From Verrucomicrobiota bacterium (GTDB lineage: Bacteria; Chlamydiota; Chlamydiia; Chlamydiales; FEN-1388), in assembly GCA_018239705.1 (NCBI GenBank), contig JAFEGS010000089.1, forward strand, positions 1 through 5,271: a DNA stretch of 5,271 nucleotides, given 5' to 3'. A program made the position numbers and the translations under genes. Shown here piece after piece: positions 1 to 2,629 of the stretch. Every line of letters begins with the position of its first letter. The first letter of the stretch is position 1. Below the pieces are notes generated by a model, which saw only the letters and a list, made by a program, of their open reading frames with translations, was not told the origin of the DNA and made no database searches.

Positions 1-234
1 GACACCTCCCACCAGAGCTTGAACCAATAAGTCAATCCAAGAAGTGCTGGGTCTTCCAGTAGCAAAGTTCCACAACAGAACGCTCAAAGCCCCTTCGGTA
101 ATTGCCAAAGACATTTTATTTGGCCACATTGTCCACAAACCAGAAGGAACCACAAAGTATTCAATGAACCAGATGCCAGCCGCCCCAACGCCAGCATCCT
201 CGGCTAATAAAATAGGATTCTTTAGTACGTCCAT
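1..234 (-). CDS. Small multi-pass membrane protein, cut by the left edge
   Basis: The ATG at 234-232 opens a frame of 78 codons that reaches base 1 without a stop. The context is good (G at -3, G at +4). The peptide begins MDVLKNPILLAEDAG and has three hydrophobic, Gly/Ala-rich segments at about residues 8-28, 42-58 and 66 onward, with few charges between them, so a small integral membrane protein is likely. Its start overlaps the stop of the 47-aa peptide by one base (TAATG), so both are probably read from one transcript. The stretch PSTSWIDLLVQALVGG resembles PSEIKLIDIVAGAVVAA of the rightward 88-aa protein, suggesting paralogues. If the molecule is circular the frame continues at 5271 and ends at 5227, total 92 aa. 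Function is unknown; a membrane-modifying or minor virion role is a guess. Confidence 0.75.
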   Translation of the reverse strand, partial: MDVLKNPILLAEDAGVGAAGIWFIEYFVVPSGLWTMWPNKMSLAITEGALSVLLWNFATGRPSTSWIDLLVQALVGGV

Positions 235-377
235 TACTTACCTTCTTTTGTCTTTGCAACTTTGGTTAGATTTTTCTTTGGTATGACTTTTTTGAGGCTC
301 AATCCTACTACTCGGGTTACCTGTTCACAAAGGGTTAGTATATTTTGTATCAAACCTAGAATGGCGTCGGTCTGCAT
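234..377 (-). CDS. 47-aa basic amphipathic peptide (short ORF)
   Basis: ATG at 377-375 and TAA at 236-234 define 47 aa beginning MQTDAILGLIQNILTLCEQV. Residues 5-28 are hydrophobic to amphipathic. Residues 29-47 are strongly basic, with nine Lys (KK, PKK, K at intervals), so the peptide could bind nucleic acid or a membrane surface. It lies 33 bp after the Rcat gene, and its stop shares one base with the ATG of the membrane gene. Its own start context is weak (T at -3, C at +4) and no other ATG occurs in any frame before 234, as expected for leaky scanning to the next gene. A perfect 5' splice-site match lies over its last codons, so it could also be the first exon of a larger protein. I do not recognise a family. 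Position, openness and fit to neighbours support it; length alone would not. Confidence 0.55.
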   Translation of the reverse strand: MQTDAILGLIQNILTLCEQVTRVVGLSLKKVIPKKNLTKVAKTKEGK

Positions 378-382
378 TTATA
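377..382 (-). promoter_or_regulatory. TATAAA box-like site touching the 47-aa ORF start
   Basis: The leftward strand reads TATAAATG, with the last A shared with the ATG of the 47-aa ORF. If used as a TATA box, RNA would start about 30 nt downstream, inside that ORF, and the first ATG would then be that of the membrane gene at 234. It may instead be an A-rich start context. No transcription evidence is available. Confidence 0.3.
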
Positions 383-409
383 CTTAAAAGTGAAGAAATT
401 TTACGTATT

Positions 410-415
410 TTTAAT
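410..415 (-). terminator. Poly(A) signal ATTAAA at the end of the Rcat gene
   Basis: The leftward strand reads CATTAAAAAT, in which the TAA stop of the Rcat gene (413-411) is part of the common variant hexamer ATTAAA. The same stop/hexamer fusion occurs at the helicase gene end, which supports a functional role. Confidence 0.4.
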
Positions 416-638
416 GAGAATTATGAGATAAATCGTTACAGCCGTCTTCACCATACTTCTTCTTATTGCAAACCCAACACATTTGTACTTTACAAGTTGT
501 ACATTCCACAAAATTGCACCCTTCGTCCTTTTCTATGAGGCGACCACAGCCACCAACACAGAGTTTGATTTCACCCGCTGCAACACGTTTCAGAAAATAC
601 TCCTGGGTCAGAAGATCACTGTTTAACCACCACTCCAT
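411..638 (-). CDS. Stand-alone RBR RING2/Rcat-like zinc domain protein (possible ubiquitin ligase module)
   Basis: This 75-aa protein is almost entirely one zinc domain. The order is C27-x3-C31, IEKDEGC with C41, C46-x2-C49, C54-W-x-C57, then C67, H72 and H75. IEKDEGCN followed by CxxC and CWVC is the signature of the RING2/Rcat domain of RING-between-RING ubiquitin ligases (Parkin, ARIH, RNF19 types), where the Cys after xEKxxG accepts ubiquitin; here that is C41. RING1 and a separate IBR are absent, so binding of an E2 enzyme is not assured. It could charge or divert ubiquitin, act as a decoy, or only bind zinc. The last ligands are C...H rather than the usual H...C. It starts 3 bp after the SAP gene stop in the same frame (TAATAAATG). 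The family is eukaryotic, so host capture is likely. Confidence 0.85.
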   Translation of the reverse strand: MEWWLNSDLLTQEYFLKRVAAGEIKLCVGGCGRLIEKDEGCNFVECTTCKVQMCWVCNKKKYGEDGCNDLSHNSH

Positions 639-643
639 TTATT
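638..643 (-). terminator. Poly(A) signal AATAAA between the SAP and Rcat genes
   Basis: The leftward strand reads TAATAAATG. The first TAA is the SAP stop, AATAAA spans both tandem TAA triplets, and its last A begins the ATG of the Rcat gene. It could end SAP transcripts, or may only reflect close packing of stop and start. Confidence 0.4.
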
Positions 644-1655
644 AAAACTCTTTTTCTTCCTCTTCACTTTCAGAAATTTCGTCGTCAGGAACTTCGATAG
701 CTTGGGTGTCAGCGAAATCTCTCTTTTTTAAAAGGTAACGCTTCTTCACGGGCGATTTCTTCATGTCATCTTCTATGAGACGATTCCTCAAATCCTCGTT
801 AGTACCCCGTTGGGTCAGATTTCTTCGCCTACATTCTGCTCGCAAAGCAGGCTGCCGCCAATTGTCATATTTCTGGCTTCTGTCCCGCGCAATTATGTTG
901 CTGGGATCAACTTCTTCCTCTTCTTCAGAGATGTCTTCTTCCGATTCTTGACTTGACTCAATTTTCCGCTTCTTTGTAGGTTGTGCGTTTTCTTCTTCTT
1001 CTCTTTCTCTCTCCTCCAATTCTTCACTCAACAAAGGAAGAACAACTGGAGCGGCAACCTCTTTAACGCGTTCAATTATATCTTTGGCCTTTTCGGTGTC
1101 GATCTCTTTTCTTTCCAACGAAAGCTCCATATCTTTCCTGATTGCATCCAAACGCTGGGCATTGTCGAATGCGGCTTTGGCTGACAGGACACTCTTCCAT
1201 GTGTCGGTGTATTGGAGGGGCGGGCTGATTTCTCCGGGATGTTCGAAGATGTCAGGGTCAACCAGAGCAGGCATTTTTGGCAAGGCAATGATTCTTGGGG
1301 GGGTCTGTAGAACTTCCAGCTGAATGCTCCAACAATTAGCCACAGGCAATTCAGTAAACTTCAGCCACCCTTCGCGCTTTGCATTGTGTAGAAGAGGAGC
1401 ACATTCCCCTTGGCTGAACTTACCGAATTCCGCAGCCACCCTATAACTGGCACTCATACCCCATCGACAAGGAAGAGAACTATATACCACACAACGCCAA
1501 TCCTCCAAGGTTTCCTTCAGGCTCTTACAAATAGATGCAAATTTCAAAGCCTTCACTAACGCGTCCTCTTTAGGGTCGCTTTTCGGCTTTCTACTTTTCT
1601 TTACCCTCTCACTGCTTGGTTTGCGAGGAGCTACAGCCTTTCTACTCCTCTTCAT
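642..1655 (-). CDS. SAP-domain nuclear DNA-binding protein
   Basis: The 337-aa product starts MKRSRKAVAPRKPSSERVKK and has a very basic N-terminus (residues 2-25) that fits a nuclear localisation signal. Residues about 30-118 are globular and include a helix-turn-helix-like run (FSQGECAPLLHNAKREGWL, about 80-98) that could be a winged helix. Residues 160-200 are charged and helical, then come an acidic run (210-224), a second NLS-like PTKKRKIE (226-233) and more acidic sequence (238-250). Residues 266-296 match the SAP helix-extended-helix pattern (LRAECRRRNLTQRGTNEDLRNRLIE), which in known proteins binds AT-rich or scaffold DNA. The tail is acidic. A role in replication, transcription or tethering to host chromatin is inferred. 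It is the first gene of the leftward set and diverges from the 88-aa gene. A four-codon upstream ORF ends across its ATG. Confidence 0.85.
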   Translation of the reverse strand: MKRSRKAVAPRKPSSERVKKSRKPKSDPKEDALVKALKFASICKSLKETLEDWRCVVYSSLPCRWGMSASYRVAAEFGKFSQGECAPLLHNAKREGWLKFTELPVANCWSIQLEVLQTPPRIIALPKMPALVDPDIFEHPGEISPPLQYTDTWKSVLSAKAAFDNAQRLDAIRKDMELSLERKEIDTEKAKDIIERVKEVAAPVVLPLLSEELEEREREEEENAQPTKKRKIESSQESEEDISEEEEEVDPSNIIARDRSQKYDNWRQPALRAECRRRNLTQRGTNEDLRNRLIEDDMKKSPVKKRYLLKKRDFADTQAIEVPDDEISESEEEEKEF

Positions 1656-1666
1656 TTCGTTAACAT
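1652..1666 (-). promoter_or_regulatory. Mini upstream ORF overlapping the SAP start (ATGA)
   Basis: Leftward ATG at 1666-1664 encodes MLTK and stops at TGA 1654-1652, overlapping the SAP ATG (1655-1653) as ATGA. If the mRNA start lies upstream of 1666, such an arrangement can limit or couple translation of SAP. Transcript ends are unknown. Confidence 0.3.
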
Positions 1667-1707
1667 ACGAGAAAAATTCTAATTAAAGCATTAAAAGGAA
1701 GGAAAAA
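1656..1707. promoter_or_regulatory. 52-bp divergent intergenic region, probable bidirectional promoter
   Basis: This AT-rich segment separates the only divergent gene pair. It contains the palindrome GTTAAC (1659-1664) and two ATTAAA copies 8 bp apart (1682-1687 and 1690-1695). No canonical TATA box is visible. AGGAAGG (1697-1703) before the 88-aa ATG resembles a Shine-Dalgarno site, but no other gene here has one. If the molecule is circular, both transcription units diverge from here, so it is also a candidate for an origin of replication. That is inferred from position only. Confidence 0.45.
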
Positions 1708-1974
1708 ATGGCAGCACAAATGTTAGTTGGAACTGCGGGAGCGGCTATTGCCGTGTACTTGATTAATAAGAGTGGCTGGAGCTATGACGGGATTACCAAT
1801 CCCAGCGAAATTAAACTGATCGACATTGTTGCAGGGGCTGTGGTTGCTGCGGCACTTAGTTACGGTATCTATGGCGCCGGAGTATTTGACTCCAACGACA
1901 TGATTTTATCCTTAATTGAAGGAGGTGCGGGCGTTGCCTTTTACCGCGTTTTTGCGCTTTCGAGTTCCATGTAA
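1708..1974 (+). CDS. Small three-helix membrane protein (88 aa)
   Basis: The ATG at 1708 has A at -3 and G at +4. The protein has three Gly/Ala-rich hydrophobic segments at about residues 3-19, 37-58 and 65-84, separated by short polar loops (NKSGWSYDGITNPSE and FDSND). The segment LIDIVAGAVVAAALSYGIYG (37-56) resembles the last segment of the leftward membrane protein near the window edge, and the third segment (LSLIEGGAGVAFYRVF) resembles others in that protein. The two are probably paralogues. There is no cleavable signal peptide; the first helix would serve as anchor. It heads the rightward set, with a poly(A) signal 19 bp after its stop. Function is unknown; candidates are a virion membrane component, viroporin-like or holin-like protein, none of which can be shown from sequence alone. 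Confidence 0.8.
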   Translation: MAAQMLVGTAGAAIAVYLINKSGWSYDGITNPSEIKLIDIVAGAVVAAALSYGIYGAGVFDSNDMILSLIEGGAGVAFYRVFALSSSM

Positions 1975-1993
1975 TTTTGCTAATTCCGCAAAA
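1975..1993 (+). repeat. Short inverted repeat (hairpin) after the 88-aa gene
   Basis: TTTTGC (1975-1980) and GCAAAA (1988-1993) form a 6-bp stem with loop TAATTCC, directly after the stop codon and leading into AATAAA. A second, imperfect pair follows in the same gap (GCAAAAG 2010-2016 and CTTTGC 2029-2034). The loop does not match the NANTATTAC nick site of Rep-encoding circular viruses. It may be a 3'-end element or part of an origin, or chance in AT-rich sequence. Confidence 0.3.
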
Positions 1994-1998
1994 ATAAA
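1993..1998 (+). terminator. Poly(A) signal AATAAA after the 88-aa gene
   Basis: Canonical AATAAA 19 bp after the TAA stop, followed about 20 bp later by a T-rich run (2017-2027) that fits a downstream element. This is the best-formed 3'-end signal in the window. Confidence 0.55.
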
Positions 1999-2043
1999 TG
2001 AAAGCTAAAGCAAAAGTTTTTTATTTTACTTTGCAACAACAAG

Positions 2044-2376
2044 ATGGACCCTGAACTATTCGCCCCTGTTGGACAGAAGCTGCTGGATGGCACTGAGGAA
2101 GAGCAACAATTATTCGATCAAATAATCAAACTTCAGACGTGGAACGACGACGCCGGCTGCCACCCAAAGCCCCCTCCTGGGGTTCAATACGTTCATGATC
2201 CTCGTTGGTGGTGGCCATGCGGAAAATGTTGGGGAGAAAAAAAACTCACCATCATCACGAAGAAGCAACAAAGGGAATACATTCAATACGCAATGGCCCA
2301 AGAATATGGATATCTCTCCGAGAAAGGAGAGAGGAATAGCTATTACTGTGAGAAGCACCGTCCTCATAAACTATAA
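2044..2376 (+). CDS. 110-aa Cys/His/Trp-rich protein, putative zinc-binding
   Basis: The ATG at 2044 has A at -3 and G at +4 and begins MDPELFAPVGQKLLDG. The N-terminal 30 residues look helical and acidic. The centre is rich in Pro and Trp, with C39-H40, PKPPPG and DPRWWWP, leading into C59-x2-C62. Near the end is C102-x2-H105 followed by H108. C59, C62, C102 and H105 could bind one zinc ion across a roughly 40-residue loop that contains basic helical sequence. The protein has no signal peptide or membrane segment, so it is probably cytoplasmic or nuclear. It lies between two membrane-protein genes, 69 bp after the first and 39 bp before the second, with its own poly(A) signal. I do not recognise a family; a nucleic-acid or protein-binding accessory role is a guess. 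Confidence 0.8.
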   Translation: MDPELFAPVGQKLLDGTEEEQQLFDQIIKLQTWNDDAGCHPKPPPGVQYVHDPRWWWPCGKCWGEKKLTIITKKQQREYIQYAMAQEYGYLSEKGERNSYYCEKHRPHKL

Positions 2377-2400
2377 AACAAAGCTTGTGTTTTTCTAGAC

Positions 2401-2406
2401 AATAAA
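2401..2406 (+). terminator. Poly(A) signal AATAAA after the 110-aa gene
   Basis: Canonical AATAAA 24 bp after the stop codon, within the 39-bp gap and only 9 bp before the next ATG. Any cleavage would fall inside the 70-aa gene, so adjacent transcripts must overlap. Confidence 0.5.
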
Positions 2407-2415
2407 GTTAAAAAA

Positions 2416-2628
2416 ATGGACCCTTACACGATAGGAATGTTGAGTATAAACGCCTTTATCACAGTCCTGGACTTGCTTTGCACCTTTCTGTTACACTTCC
2501 GTTTTAAAAGCAAATGTGGCAAATGTGCGTGTATGGCCGCCCCATCTTCACCCTGCAAGGGACATAGCCCTATGGTTCCATTGGACGACGTGGAAATGCC
2601 AGAAGAAGAAGGAGAAAAAAACGTTTAA
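2416..2628 (+). CDS. 70-aa single-pass membrane protein with Cys cluster and acidic tail
   Basis: The ATG at 2416 has A at -3 and G at +4. Residues 5-27 form one hydrophobic helix (IGMLSINAFITVLDLLCTFL) with almost no N-terminal extension. A basic stop-transfer patch follows (HFRFKSK), then C34-x2-C37-x-C39, C47 and H50 in a Pro/Ser-rich stretch, and an acidic tail (DDVEMPEEEGE). The positive-inside rule puts the Cys cluster and tail in the cytoplasm. The cysteines next to the membrane could be palmitoylated or bind zinc. It starts MDP like the preceding gene (shared ATGGACCCT), perhaps by chance. It ends the rightward set, its stop overlapping the helicase stop on the other strand. No family is recognised; small viral envelope or adaptor proteins have this architecture. 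Confidence 0.75.
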   Translation: MDPYTIGMLSINAFITVLDLLCTFLLHFRFKSKCGKCACMAAPSSPCKGHSPMVPLDDVEMPEEEGEKNV

Positions 2629-2629
2629 T
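2624..2629 (-). terminator. Poly(A) signal ATTAAA at the helicase gene end
   Basis: On the leftward strand ATTAAA includes the helicase TAA stop (2627-2625) and is followed by a T-rich run (complement of 2613-2620). It shares bases with the opposite-strand stop and AATAAA. Confidence 0.45.

Noticed and set aside
44..286. Rightward 80-aa open frame at the left end
   Set aside because: It is antisense to the leftward membrane gene and the 47-aa ORF, which have better start contexts, coherent hydrophobic pattern and tight spacing to neighbours.
639..644. TAA read as sense (ciliate-type code), fusing SAP and Rcat
   Set aside because: Genuine ciliate-code genes would have many internal TAA/TAG codons; none occurs within the long ORFs, and the 110-aa frame would run through the 70-aa gene.
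1076..1288. Leftward 70-aa frame within the SAP gene, plus rightward frames at 763-951, 981-1184 and 1084-1323
   Set aside because: Overlap the SAP coding region in other frames; composition is the translation of its Glu/Lys-rich codons and shows no domain.
1697..1710. AGGAAGG as a Shine-Dalgarno site indicating a bacteriophage
   Set aside because: No other gene has such a site, while poly(A) hexamers and an RBR-type domain point to a eukaryotic host.
2338..2350. GCTATTAC resembling the NANTATTAC nonanucleotide of Rep-encoding circular viruses
   Set aside because: It does not match at the second position, is not in a stem-loop, lies in coding sequence, and no HUH Rep is encoded here.
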